Program-made: the position numbers and the translations under genes | Shown here: positions 7,737 through 16,638 of the stretch, piece by piece | Layout of the letters: every line of letters begins with the position of its first letter | Position numbering within the stretch: the stretch's first letter is position 1 | The notes under the pieces: generated by a model | What the model saw: the letters and a program-made list of their open reading frames with translations, nothing else | Told to the model about the DNA's origin: nothing | Database searches by the model: none | Origin: Bacilli bacterium | GTDB taxonomy: Bacteria; Bacillota_I; Bacilli_A; RF39; UBA660 | Reading direction: 5' to 3' | Assembly (NCBI GenBank): GCA_900769635.1 | Contig: CAAGHJ010000044.1 | Coordinates: 1-31,512, forward strand | DNA: 31,512 bases

Positions 7737-9517
7737 ATTTCAAATCACAAATAGCTCCGAAAGGAATACAATTTAATAAATCAGATTTTGTAATAAGTGA
7801 TAAATATGCAACAGTACTAACTGTAGTATCATATCCAAGAATGATAGGTCCAGGATATCTATCAAGTTTAACAAATCTTTCCGGTATTAAAATGGTAATA
7901 AAACATATTCCTGTACCATTTGCTGTACTTGCTAAAATGTTAAACAAAGAAATATCAGATTTAAAAACAAAATATCAAGAAGAAAAAGATAGAACAATAC
8001 AAGAAAGAATTAGACAAGACGTAGAAAGCCTAGAATACTTTATTCAACAGTTTACAGCATCCCAATCTAAAACATTTGACTTTCAAATGCACATAATGAT
8101 AACAGCAGATACAAAAGAAGAACTAGAAATGAAAAAAGTAACCCTAAAAAACTATATGGATGCAATGGAAATGAGAGCCATACCACTAATGTTTCAACAA
8201 GATAAAGTATTCAAATCAATGTTACCAATATTTGAAAAACAACCAATAGAAATGCGTATAGGAACACCAATGCCATCTCCAACAATGGCAGCAATGTATC
8301 CATTCATATTTGATAGTATTAAAGATGAAGGATTATCTACATTGCTAGGAGTAGACTTCTCAGGTGGAGTAGTTTTATTTAATCAATTCCTATATCAAGT
8401 AAGAAAAGAAAACAATAGAAATAATGCCAATATGATACTATTAGGTACTTCAGGAAGTGGTAAATCAACCGCTGCTAAACTAATACTAAGAAGTCATATA
8501 AGAAACGGTTACCAAATAGTAGCAGTAGATCCCGAAGGTGAAATATCAGAAATGACTACAATGTATGGTGGTGAAGTAGTAGACCTAGGTAAAGGTGGAG
8601 AATTCGGAATGGTTAACCCACTTGAAATAATAATGGATGCCGATGAAGAAGAAATAAGAAGTGGACTAGGTTATACCGTATTAACAAAAACATTACAAAC
8701 TTTAAAAGCCTTTATGAAATACTATTCACCAGATATAGAGGAAGATGTTTTAACCCTATTTAGTGAGGTAGTACAAGATACTTATGCAAGATTTGGAATA
8801 AACTTTAATACCGACTTCTCTAAATTTACATCGCAAGATTTTCCAATATTTCAAGACGTATATGCTACTGTAGTAGGAAGACTAAATGCTATAACCGAAA
8901 AAACTCACGAGAGAGATGTATTAGAAAGACTAGAATTAAAAGTAAGACCCCTTGTAAGAGAATTAAAGTACTATTTCAACGGCCATACCTCAATAAACAG
9001 TTCATCAGACTTTATAGTCTTTAATATAAAAGAATTAATGAACTCTGATGTAAATGTAAGAAATGCCCTATTATTTAATGTCCTAAAATATGCTTGGGGA
9101 TTATGTCTTAACCCTAATGTAAATACAGTTATGTCAGTAGATGAAGCACACGTATTACTCGGAGCTAAAAATGAATTAGGAGCAGAATTCTTAGCCCAAG
9201 TACAAAGAAGAGCTAGAAAGTACAACACAGGAACTATAATAATAACTCAACAACCAAGTGACTTTGTTGATGCCAATATCATAATGCACGGTAAAGCAAT
9301 ATTTGATAACGCTTCATATTACTTAGTTATGGGATTAAAGAAACAAGCAGTTGAAGACTTATCAAAATTAATAGATTTAAACGATAATGAAAAAGAAAGT
9401 ATAAAAAGATATAGCCAAGGAGACGCATTATTTGTCTGTGGTAGCAGAAGAATGCAAATAAACGTAGTAGTGACTGAAGAAGAATTAGATTCATTCGGAA
9501 GTGGTGGAGGATTATAA
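7733..9517 (+). CDS. virB4: VirB4-like conjugation ATPase, catalytic part
   Basis: A 594-residue protein with Walker A GTSGSGKST at residues 238-246 and Walker B VMSVDE at 466-471. Further VirB4/TraC features are AVDPEGE at 264-270, and RRARKYNTGTIIITQQPSDF with a final SLIxLN-like motif (LSKLIDLNDNE) towards the C-terminus. It energises the assembly and substrate passage of the type IV secretion complex at the inner face of the membrane. The first ~235 residues continue the VirB4 N-terminal region begun by the preceding gene. ATG 7733 overlaps the upstream stop by four bases. There is no membrane segment. The C-terminus is Gly-rich (FGSGGGL). Confidence 0.88.
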   Translation: MNFKSQIAPKGIQFNKSDFVISDKYATVLTVVSYPRMIGPGYLSSLTNLSGIKMVIKHIPVPFAVLAKMLNKEISDLKTKYQEEKDRTIQERIRQDVESLEYFIQQFTASQSKTFDFQMHIMITADTKEELEMKKVTLKNYMDAMEMRAIPLMFQQDKVFKSMLPIFEKQPIEMRIGTPMPSPTMAAMYPFIFDSIKDEGLSTLLGVDFSGGVVLFNQFLYQVRKENNRNNANMILLGTSGSGKSTAAKLILRSHIRNGYQIVAVDPEGEISEMTTMYGGEVVDLGKGGEFGMVNPLEIIMDADEEEIRSGLGYTVLTKTLQTLKAFMKYYSPDIEEDVLTLFSEVVQDTYARFGINFNTDFSKFTSQDFPIFQDVYATVVGRLNAITEKTHERDVLERLELKVRPLVRELKYYFNGHTSINSSSDFIVFNIKELMNSDVNVRNALLFNVLKYAWGLCLNPNVNTVMSVDEAHVLLGAKNELGAEFLAQVQRRARKYNTGTIIITQQPSDFVDANIIMHGKAIFDNASYYLVMGLKKQAVEDLSKLIDLNDNEKESIKRYSQGDALFVCGSRRMQINVVVTEEELDSFGSGGGL

Positions 9518-9543
9518 TAAAATAATCCTTAAGGAGGTGTATA

Positions 9544-11130
9544 ATGGATAATAAAGAAGAAAACAAAAATCCCAATACTGGAGAAGAACAAAATCCAGAA
9601 CAAACGGATCAAGGAAATAAAGACCCATTATCATCTCCCTTTTCCGGTGGAGATGAAAGATATAAAAGTAGAGGAACTAACAAGAATATAATACCAGGAG
9701 CCTCTGCCCTAAACACCGTAACAAAAGGTGCTAATAAACTAAATAATAGTGTAGGAAAATTAAATACAAGAGTTCAAGGCAAAAATCCTGATGGAAAATT
9801 CGCTAAAGGAATGAACAAAACAAGTAGTAGTCTAAATAAAGGCACTAATTCATTAAATGCTTTTAATAATAGAATGCAAAATATAAATAATGCAGCTAAT
9901 AGAATGGGACAAGTAGCTGAAGATCCTAAAGGTGCTGCAAAAGATATGATTTCTGAAACAGCTAAAGAAGCCGTTAAGAAAAAAGTAAAATTAGCATTTA
10001 TGGCTTTGCCCTTACCAGTTAAAATAACAATAATAGGAATTTTAGCAGGAATTATGTTATTATTAGTATTAGTGTGTGTAATTAATATTCCTGATGATGA
10101 CGAAGAAGACTTTGCAAGTGGAGATTATACATATACAGTAGATAATACCTCATATTGGTGGCCAATAGGAAGTGCCGAAACAACAGGCTCTGGTAGTGTT
10201 AAAATGGCAACAGGTGATCCTGTTTATTCATATATGTCAAGTGGCTTTGGTTTTAGAAAAGTAAAAATTGGTAGCAGTAATCACGCAGGAATAGATATAG
10301 CTGGTCACGGTTGGCCGAAGGGTGTGGTAAATGCAATAGCAGCCATAGATGCAAAAGTAATATATATATATGATGAATGTCACGGTTCGAGATATACTAA
10401 TAAACAAGGTTGCCCTCCAAGAGGTAACTATATTAAAACCCAAAATGCAGATGGTAATGAATCCATTTATCAGCATTTAGATTCAATTAATGTCAAAGTG
10501 GGAGACAAAATAAAACAAGGTCAAGTTATTGGTAAAGTTGGAGGTTCAGGAATAGGGTCAGGAGTCCATTTACATTTTGAAGTATTAGTTAATGGCGTTC
10601 CTGTAAATCCAACTAGTTATGTAAATGTTAGTAATCCAAGGCCAATGTCAACAAATGCAAAGACCGTAAGTTCCAAAAAAGTTACGATACCATCAGATGC
10701 AACCAATATACAAAAAGTATGCCTTGTATTAAAAGCAAATGGTTATTCTAATGAAGCAGTAGCTGGTATAATTGGAAATATGCAAGCAGAAAGTGGTATA
10801 AAAATAGATCCCAAAGCGGTTAATCAAATTAAATGTGTAGGTATTGTTCAATGGTGTGATATTCCTCCTACAACTTATCGTAAGACTAAATTGATGAATA
10901 CATATGGTAGTTCTTGGAGTAATTTAGAAAATCAAGTAAATTTTGTAGTTCAAGAACTTAACAATATGCCATCTGTTAAAAATTATTTAATGGAAAACCA
11001 TACTCCTGAAGAACACGCTGATAAGTTTTGCTATAAGTATGAAATACCAGGAGATAGTGTATGTAGAGCTTCAACAAGGAGAAACAATGCTAGAAGTGTA
11101 TACGATTATGTAAAAAATGGCTGTAAGTGA
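9544..11130 (+). CDS. T4SS wall hydrolase: M23 peptidase plus lysozyme-like domain
   Basis: A 528-residue membrane-anchored protein. Residues 1-150 are a hydrophilic Asn/Lys-rich cytoplasmic part with a repetitive helical section. A membrane segment spans about 159-181. An M23 endopeptidase domain follows, with zinc ligands H247 and D251 (NHAGID), H311, and H342/H344 (HLHFEV). Residues about 383-528 resemble the phage-tail lysozyme family, with E416 in the segment GNMQAESG as the likely catalytic acid. It would open both the peptide and glycan parts of peptidoglycan to let the secretion channel through, like CwlT/VirB1-type proteins. It starts at ATG 9544 after AAGGAGGTG, 26 bases after virB4. 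Several Cys residues occur in both extracellular domains. Confidence 0.85.
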   Translation: MDNKEENKNPNTGEEQNPEQTDQGNKDPLSSPFSGGDERYKSRGTNKNIIPGASALNTVTKGANKLNNSVGKLNTRVQGKNPDGKFAKGMNKTSSSLNKGTNSLNAFNNRMQNINNAANRMGQVAEDPKGAAKDMISETAKEAVKKKVKLAFMALPLPVKITIIGILAGIMLLLVLVCVINIPDDDEEDFASGDYTYTVDNTSYWWPIGSAETTGSGSVKMATGDPVYSYMSSGFGFRKVKIGSSNHAGIDIAGHGWPKGVVNAIAAIDAKVIYIYDECHGSRYTNKQGCPPRGNYIKTQNADGNESIYQHLDSINVKVGDKIKQGQVIGKVGGSGIGSGVHLHFEVLVNGVPVNPTSYVNVSNPRPMSTNAKTVSSKKVTIPSDATNIQKVCLVLKANGYSNEAVAGIIGNMQAESGIKIDPKAVNQIKCVGIVQWCDIPPTTYRKTKLMNTYGSSWSNLENQVNFVVQELNNMPSVKNYLMENHTPEEHADKFCYKYEIPGDSVCRASTRRNNARSVYDYVKNGCK

Positions 11131-11138
11131 GGTGAATA

Positions 11139-11984
11139 ATGAAAAAATATTATATAAAAACAGGACTAGTAATTATAATAATATTAGTAAGTATTTCTGC
11201 CTTGGTTGCCTATTTAGCCACAAAAGATAACTATAAAAGAGTAAACAACTACGATAATTTAATACCAGTTGAAGACTATAATACATACTTTGCTATAACA
11301 AATAATATAACAAACTATTTAAAAGCAACAACAGATAAAGAAACAGATCAATTATATATGCTATTAGATCAAAAATACATTGATAGAAAAAGAATAACCA
11401 AAAACAATGTTCATAAAAAAATACCAACATATACTGAAGAAACAATTATGGAAGTAGAAAGTATGAAAATGGCTACCCAAGATAGTGGCAATGTCATATA
11501 TTATGCAACAGGTAAACTTATTGACAACAAATATTTAGAACCAAAATATATAAATGAAAACTATTCAATTATTGTTATAGTAGATTATAAAAGTTTTACC
11601 GTATCGATTTATCCAGTAAGTGATAATCCTATAGATGATATAAATAGCATTTTAGAAATAAATATTCCCAAAAATAAATATAATGGTATGAAAACAACAG
11701 GTTTTGTTGCACCAGAAAATATTTGTAATCTATATTTAATCGACTATATAGAAAAACTTAGCGATAACATCACTAAAGCATACAACATAACTAATACAAA
11801 CCAAAGTAAAGACGAATTTAAAACCTATATAAATAAAAATTTAGATAAAATAAATACAGCTATAAAATCTTGTGACTACGATCAAGATAACAAAATATAT
11901 ACCGTTTATGACTATAACGATAACCAATTTATATTCACAGAAACATCAGTAATGAATTATAGAGTTTCATTTACTTTAAAATAG
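11139..11984 (+). CDS. Membrane-anchored T4SS protein, possibly VirB8/TcpC-like
   Basis: A 281-residue protein with one N-terminal membrane segment (about 7-27, preceded by Lys residues) and a hydrophilic extracytoplasmic domain. VirB8/TcpC proteins have this topology, and they carry NTF2-like domains outside the membrane. The sequence after the anchor (DYNTYFAITNNITNYLKA, then a helix and YIDRKRI) would suit such a fold, but I see no diagnostic motif, so the family is an inference from topology and position. It starts at ATG 11139, 8 bases after the wall-hydrolase stop, with GAGGTG as ribosome binding site, and is the last gene before a strong terminator. Confidence 0.5.
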   Translation: MKKYYIKTGLVIIIILVSISALVAYLATKDNYKRVNNYDNLIPVEDYNTYFAITNNITNYLKATTDKETDQLYMLLDQKYIDRKRITKNNVHKKIPTYTEETIMEVESMKMATQDSGNVIYYATGKLIDNKYLEPKYINENYSIIVIVDYKSFTVSIYPVSDNPIDDINSILEINIPKNKYNGMKTTGFVAPENICNLYLIDYIEKLSDNITKAYNITNTNQSKDEFKTYINKNLDKINTAIKSCDYDQDNKIYTVYDYNDNQFIFTETSVMNYRVSFTLK

Positions 11985-12016
11985 AGTAGTAAAGAGTTAA
12001 TTACTACTCTTTTTCT
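11983..12016 (+). terminator. Rho-independent terminator of the main T4SS operon
   Basis: AGAGTAGTAA (11983-11992) pairs with TTACTACTCT (12001-12010), an 8-base loop, then TTTTCT. The stem overlaps the stop codon of the preceding gene. Confidence 0.85.
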
Positions 12017-12039
12017 ATTTGTAAAACATCCAAAATAAC

Positions 12040-12069
12040 TTTACATTTTTATAAATATTGTGTTATAAT
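12040..12069 (+). promoter_or_regulatory. Sigma-A promoter of the VirD4 gene
   Basis: TTTACA (12040-12045), an 18-base spacer and TATAAT (12064-12069), with an extended -10 TG at 12061-12062. It gives the coupling-protein gene its own transcription start after the operon terminator. Confidence 0.7.
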
Positions 12070-12098
12070 ATCTTTGACAAGATTAGAGGTGTTAATAA

Positions 12099-14264
12099 AT
12101 GAAATTTAGAGCAGAACCTAAAGATTTAGCAATATTTGGATGTTTTTGTTTCTTTTTACTTTATATGTGTGCAATAGGAGTAGTTAATGTATCGTCATTA
12201 GCAACAGAAGGAACATTTTCAGGATTACTTCCCTTTAAAGCCTTTACCCCTCGTTATTTAGGAAGTACCCTAACCCTATTTATAATGGCCTTAGTAGGGT
12301 CATTTATGGGTGTAAGTTCATATATATTTGATAGAGAAAAAGGATTTGGCTTTGCCTTAGGAAAGAAAGATAAAGGATATTCTAGATGGGCAAAAGATAG
12401 TGAAATAAAAAAAGAATTAGTGGAAGTAGATCCCAAAGCCTATAATGCCCCAGCTGGAGGATTACCACTTATAAATAATGGTAAAAAAATGTGGGTAGAT
12501 AATGGTGAGGCCCATAATATAGTGGTAGGTTCTACCGGTTCCGGAAAAACACAAAGTGTAGTATTTCCCTTAGTTCAAAGCTTAGCAAAACACGAAGAAT
12601 CAATGATAATTACTGACCCCAAAGGTGAAATATATGAAAATACCGGAAATATGTTAAAAGAAAGAGGTTACAATATAGTACTTTTGAACTTCCGTAACCC
12701 TCAAGCAGGAAATGCTTGGAACCCTTTGACATTACCCTACAGGTTGTACAAAGAAGGAAATTCTGATAAAGCCATAGAATTACTTGATGACTTAGCTCTT
12801 AATATACTATATGAGGAGAAAACTAGTGGCGATCCATTTTGGGAAAAAAGTGGAGCCGATTATTTTTCAGGATTAACTCTAGGTTTATTTGAAGATGCCG
12901 AAGAACCACAAATAAATTTAAATAGTATAAATCTAATGTCAAGTTTAGGTGAGGAAAGATTTGGAGGACCAAACAACAATTACATCAAAGAATACTTTAA
13001 TGCTAAAGACCCCTCAAGACCAGCATACATAAACGCATCTGGAGTTGTATATACTGCTGAAGATACAAAGCAAGGCGTTCTAGCAACCTTTAAACAAAAA
13101 GTAAAACTATTTTCTTCCCGTGATAATCTATCAGAAATGCTATCATATAGCGATTTCGATATGAAAGATATTGGAAGAAAGAAAACAGCCGTTTTCCTAA
13201 TAGTTCAAGATGAGAAAAAAACACTTCATCCCCTTGCAACAATCTTTATAAAACAATGCTATGAAACATTAATAGATGTAGCCCAAGAAAATAAAGGACA
13301 TCTCCCATATAGAACAAACTTCATTCTTGATGAGTTTGCCAATATGCCCCCACTAAAAGATGTAACCACAATGGTAACAGCAGCTCGTAGTAGACATATT
13401 AGATTTACATTCATAATCCAAAACTATGCCCAATTAACACAAGTGTATGGAAAAGAACAAGCCGATACCATAAAAGGTAACTGTAATATAATGTATCTAA
13501 TAACAAGTGAATTACAAGCTCTTGAAGAAATAAGTAAAATGTGTGGAGAAGTAAAATCCAAAGAAAAAGATAAAACAGCATCTCAACCACTCGTTACAGT
13601 AAGTGATTTACAAAGACTAAAGATGTATGAAGCAATTATTATGCGTTTAAGACTAATGCCATACAAAACAAAATTAACCCCAGACTACAAAATGGATTGG
13701 GGAAAAACTTACGAAAAAGCAGGATACCCAAGTAGAGAAAAAAGACCAGTTGAATTATGGGATATTAGAGAATTCGTAAAGAATATGAAAAAAGAAAAAA
13801 TGGAAAAAATGATGGCTGAAACAGGAATATCTGCACCACCATCATCATCAGGAAGTATATTTGATAACTTTATTCCTCCAACAATGACATCCAATATACC
13901 TTCCTCACCCCTTGATTTCTCCGATACTCCATCATCCCCATCAACACCAAGCTTTAATGTTGACGACTTAGTAAAGAGAATAGATGCTAAAATAGCCGAA
14001 TTAGAAGAAGAAGAGAGAAGAGAAAAATTAGAACAAGAAAAAACGGAACAAATTATCCCTGAAGAACCAATAACTATTTCATCCCCATCTCGAGTAGAGC
14101 CCGCAATAGCGATTCCATCAGCCCCAGAACCCCAAACTAACCCCATAACTATGGAACAACCAATTAAAGATAAGTTAGATAAGCAACCATTAGAAGATAT
14201 AACTAAGCCTGAAATAAGTAAGAGTGATGATGCATTCTTTGACGATTTCTTTTCCGATGAGTAA
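12099..14264 (+). CDS. virD4: VirD4/TcpA-type conjugation coupling ATPase
   Basis: A 721-residue type IV coupling protein. Two N-terminal membrane segments (about 10-32 and 53-76) precede the ATPase. Walker A is GSTGSGKT (144-151), a TDPKGE motif lies at 172-177, and Walker B is FILDEF (408-413) followed by ANMPPL; the arginine-finger/QN region includes FIIQNYAQL. These are standard VirD4/TraG signatures, and the protein would bring substrates to the secretion channel. Residues about 560-721 form a Ser/Pro/Glu-rich tail with a helical Glu/Arg segment (EEEERREKLEQEKTEQ) that is not part of the core fold and may bind substrates or a relaxosome. It starts at ATG 12099 after a GAGGTG ribosome binding site and has its own promoter and terminator. 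Confidence 0.88.
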   Translation: MKFRAEPKDLAIFGCFCFFLLYMCAIGVVNVSSLATEGTFSGLLPFKAFTPRYLGSTLTLFIMALVGSFMGVSSYIFDREKGFGFALGKKDKGYSRWAKDSEIKKELVEVDPKAYNAPAGGLPLINNGKKMWVDNGEAHNIVVGSTGSGKTQSVVFPLVQSLAKHEESMIITDPKGEIYENTGNMLKERGYNIVLLNFRNPQAGNAWNPLTLPYRLYKEGNSDKAIELLDDLALNILYEEKTSGDPFWEKSGADYFSGLTLGLFEDAEEPQINLNSINLMSSLGEERFGGPNNNYIKEYFNAKDPSRPAYINASGVVYTAEDTKQGVLATFKQKVKLFSSRDNLSEMLSYSDFDMKDIGRKKTAVFLIVQDEKKTLHPLATIFIKQCYETLIDVAQENKGHLPYRTNFILDEFANMPPLKDVTTMVTAARSRHIRFTFIIQNYAQLTQVYGKEQADTIKGNCNIMYLITSELQALEEISKMCGEVKSKEKDKTASQPLVTVSDLQRLKMYEAIIMRLRLMPYKTKLTPDYKMDWGKTYEKAGYPSREKRPVELWDIREFVKNMKKEKMEKMMAETGISAPPSSSGSIFDNFIPPTMTSNIPSSPLDFSDTPSSPSTPSFNVDDLVKRIDAKIAELEEEERREKLEQEKTEQIIPEEPITISSPSRVEPAIAIPSAPEPQTNPITMEQPIKDKLDKQPLEDITKPEISKSDDAFFDDFFSDE

Positions 14265-14283
14265 TTAAATTACTCTTTTTCTT
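14259..14283 (+). terminator. Rho-independent terminator after virD4
   Basis: GAGTAA (14259-14264), a 5-base loop, TTACTC (14270-14275), then a T-rich tract. The left arm includes the stop codon. Confidence 0.75.
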
Positions 14284-14353
14284 TATAACTTACTAGATAT
14301 TCCACCCTACACCAAATAAATAAAAATAATAAAATGTAGTAAGGAGGGATATA

Positions 14354-14629
14354 ATGATAAATAAAAATGCAGAAACAATAATTGATATAAGAGATAACTA
14401 TACATACAATATGGGCCATATAAAAAACGCCATAAACATACCATACTACAAACTATTAGGTAACTATTCAAGATATTTAAATAAGAATCAAAAATACTAT
14501 TTATATTGTGATTACGGTACTCAAAGTAATGAAATAAGTAATAGACTAAATCAATTTGGCTATAACACAGAAAGCATAGAAGGAGGATACTTAGAATACA
14601 TAAATAAATATCAAAATAAACTTCAATAA
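14354..14629 (+). CDS. Single-domain rhodanese-like sulfurtransferase
   Basis: A 91-residue single rhodanese domain. It shows IDIRDNYTYNMGHIKNAINIP (residues 10-30), the active-site loop YCDYGTQS with catalytic Cys at about residue 53 and the CxxGxxS pattern, and the C-terminal GYNTESIEGGY motif. Such proteins carry a persulfide on the Cys for sulfur transfer; the acceptor here is unknown. AAGGAGG lies 6-12 bases upstream of ATG 14354. It marks the change from the T4SS locus to housekeeping genes and probably precedes rmuC in the same or an adjacent transcript. Confidence 0.8.
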   Translation: MINKNAETIIDIRDNYTYNMGHIKNAINIPYYKLLGNYSRYLNKNQKYYLYCDYGTQSNEISNRLNQFGYNTESIEGGYLEYINKYQNKLQ

Positions 14630-14673
14630 AAGATATATTTATGATATACTTATAATAGATAAGGAGTGATCGA

Positions 14674-15744
14674 ATGCTATACATAATAATAATAATACTT
14701 ATAGTAATAAACACAATAATATCCATAATATCATTAACAAAAAACATAAGTGAAGGCAAAATAACCGAAAGACTAGGAAAACTAGAAACAAGCACTACCA
14801 AAAACCTTGCCGATTTCCGTTTAGAAATACTAAAAGGAATGACCGAGGACTTTGAAAGACAAAATGAAAAACTAGAAAAAAGATTAATAATGATTAACGA
14901 AAAGGTGAACGAAAGATTGGACGAAAATTTTAGCAAAACAAACAAAACATTCACCTCAGTATTAGAAAGACTTTCCAAAATAGATGAAGCCCAAAAGAAA
15001 ATAGAAACCCTATCAACAGATATTGTCTCACTACAATCAATATTAACAGATAAAAAAAGTAGAGGAATATTTGGAGAAGTAAATCTAAAACACATATTAG
15101 TAAGCATTTTTGGTGAAAATAATAATAAAGTATATAGAATGCAATACACATTCCCAAATGGAACTATTTCTGATGCCGTAATCTTTGCTCCTGAACCATT
15201 AGGAACAGTAGCAATAGATTCCAAGTTTCCATTAGAAAATTATCAAATAATGGTTGATAAAAACAAACCCATAGAAATACGGCAAATTGCCGAAAAGAAA
15301 TTTAAACAAGATGTAAAATATCATATAGACGCCATAAGTAGTAAATATATAATACCAAATATAACATCAGACCAAGCCATAATGTTTTTACCAGCTGAAG
15401 CCATATTTGCAGAACTAAATGCCTATCACACCGATATAATAGAGTATGCCCATAAGAAAAGGGTATGGATAACATCTCCAACCACCTTAATATCTACATT
15501 TACAATAATTCAAGTATTATTAAAAAATATTGAAAGAGATAAATACGCCAAAGTAATCCATCAAGAACTAAATAAATTAGGATTAGAATTTGCCCGTTAT
15601 AAAGAAAGATGGGACAAATTATCTAGAAGCATTGAAACCGTAAGCAAAGATGCTCAAAACATAAATATAACTACAGATAAGATAACAAGAAGATTTGAAA
15701 GCATAAATAATGTTGAAACTGAAACCAAGGAATATTTACAATAA
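14674..15744 (+). CDS. rmuC: RmuC-family DNA recombination protein
   Basis: A 356-residue protein with an N-terminal membrane segment (about 2-20), a long coiled coil (about 25-125) and the RmuC nuclease-like domain (about 130-320). Recognisable parts are GIFGEVNLKHIL, the AIDSKFPLENYQ motif (normally vDaKFP), AIMFLPAEAIFAEL, and the conserved VWITSPTTLIS near the C-terminus. RmuC limits DNA inversions and rearrangements in E. coli; the exact activity is not settled. It starts at ATG 14674 with AAGGAGTGATC upstream, and a possible TATAAT -10 (14651-14656) has no good -35. It ends just before an unusual hairpin. Confidence 0.88.
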   Translation: MLYIIIIILIVINTIISIISLTKNISEGKITERLGKLETSTTKNLADFRLEILKGMTEDFERQNEKLEKRLIMINEKVNERLDENFSKTNKTFTSVLERLSKIDEAQKKIETLSTDIVSLQSILTDKKSRGIFGEVNLKHILVSIFGENNNKVYRMQYTFPNGTISDAVIFAPEPLGTVAIDSKFPLENYQIMVDKNKPIEIRQIAEKKFKQDVKYHIDAISSKYIIPNITSDQAIMFLPAEAIFAELNAYHTDIIEYAHKKRVWITSPTTLISTFTIIQVLLKNIERDKYAKVIHQELNKLGLEFARYKERWDKLSRSIETVSKDAQNINITTDKITRRFESINNVETETKEYLQ

Positions 15745-15745
15745 T

Positions 15746-15798
15746 AAAAATACGTATCCAGAATATAATGAACTAGGAGGATTATGATACGTATTTTT
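15746..15798 (+). promoter_or_regulatory. Terminator-like hairpin whose loop holds the next gene's start site
   Basis: AAAAATACGTATC (15746-15758) is the perfect reverse complement of GATACGTATTTTT (15786-15798), and the T run continues. The 27-base loop contains AGGAGG (15775-15780) and ends at the ATG (15784-15786) of the next gene. It could act as the rmuC terminator, as a translational switch, or as both. Confidence 0.7.
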
Positions 15799-16005
15799 TT
15801 CTTTATAATAGGATTTATTTTAATGACCCTTGGAATAACATATATAATACTTTATACAAATTATATAACATTAGGGTATAATTTCAAGGAGTATGTAAAT
15901 CTTATAAGTAGTAAGTTAGAATGCTTATTAGCACCATTAGGTCTTATAATAATAATACTTACTATTTATATAAAAGGAGGCAAATCAAATGGAATATATC
16001 TATGA
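15784..16005 (+). CDS. Small two-segment membrane protein
   Basis: A 73-residue protein with two hydrophobic segments (about 3-25 and 46-64) and a short polar loop (NFKEYVNLISSKLE). I do not recognise a family. The start at ATG 15784 is inferred from AGGAGG at 15775-15780, but the gap is only 3 bases, shorter than usual; ATG 15823 is an alternative. The 5' end lies inside a terminator-like hairpin. The 3' end overlaps the following gene by 17 bases, so the two are probably translated together. Confidence 0.55.
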   Translation: MIRIFFFIIGFILMTLGITYIILYTNYITLGYNFKEYVNLISSKLECLLAPLGLIIIILTIYIKGGKSNGIYL

Positions 16006-16621
16006 TATATTATTAAATTATAATAAGGAATTTTACGAATTTTATGAATGGAAAAATAAAGATAATATAATTAATGTTCGTAAAATACCCTGTTTTAAAG
16101 TATCAGAAGATGTATATATAAAATTAAAATACAATATTGTGGTATTAGAAGAAAAGTTTGTTGAAATGATAAAAGAAAAAACAAGCTATTATACATCAAA
16201 TAGAGGAAATAATAATTTGTGCATATTTACATCTAAAAAAGATGCCTTTGGTGCAATGATAGATAATAAAGGAAGAATAATACAAAGAAGTAGTTTATTA
16301 CTTGAAGAAAGTGAAGAAATAATAGAGGAATTTGCCGATAAAAAGATTACAGTTATAAATATAATAAGAAATCAAAATAGTAAATGTACAAAAGTTGGAA
16401 GACTAGAAAGAGAAAGAAAACAAGAAATAAAGCAAAATATAAACAATGATAAATTAGGAATAGAAAAATTAAAATATATATTTTATGATTATTTTGAAGA
16501 AGAAGAAAACAACGATAAAATAATAAAACAAAAAATACTAAAAGAATTAAATAAACCTTGGAACAAAAAATTAAATAATATGTATAACACCATAAAATTA
16601 ATATCCAAAATAAAAAATTAA
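15989..16621 (+). CDS. Conserved hypothetical protein, possibly DUF3603/YjbA-like
   Basis: A 210-residue soluble protein. Its start (YIYDILLNYN, FYEFYEWKNKDNIINVRKIPCFKV) and its middle (KTSYYTS, then CIFTSKKDAFGAMIDNKGRIIQRSSLLLEE) recall, from memory, the DUF3603/UPF0736 family of Bacillus YjbA. The match is by eye only. No function is known for that family. The C-terminus is a Lys/Glu-rich helical region. AAAGGAGG lies 8 bases before ATG 15989, and the gene overlaps the small membrane protein gene upstream. It converges on the parvulin gene. Confidence 0.6.
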   Translation: MEYIYDILLNYNKEFYEFYEWKNKDNIINVRKIPCFKVSEDVYIKLKYNIVVLEEKFVEMIKEKTSYYTSNRGNNNLCIFTSKKDAFGAMIDNKGRIIQRSSLLLEESEEIIEEFADKKITVINIIRNQNSKCTKVGRLERERKQEIKQNINNDKLGIEKLKYIFYDYFEEEENNDKIIKQKILKELNKPWNKKLNNMYNTIKLISKIKN

Positions 16622-16633
16622 GCAATTGCCTAA
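16612..16633. terminator. Bidirectional terminator between converging genes
   Basis: AAAAATTA and TAATTTTT form the outer stem around GCAATTGC, a palindrome, with one A/C mismatch. A-rich and T-rich flanks serve both directions. It lies between the DUF3603-like gene and the reverse-strand parvulin gene. Confidence 0.6.
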
Positions 16634-16638
16634 TTTTT

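Noticed and set aside
13709..14146. Reverse open frame of 145 codons within virD4
   Set aside because: It is antisense to the low-complexity tail of virD4 and has no start signals.
14307..15224. Antisense open frame of 305 codons across rmuC
   Set aside because: It lies opposite a well-supported rmuC, has no ribosome binding site and a hydrophobic, low-complexity product; it is a mirror of the codon bias.
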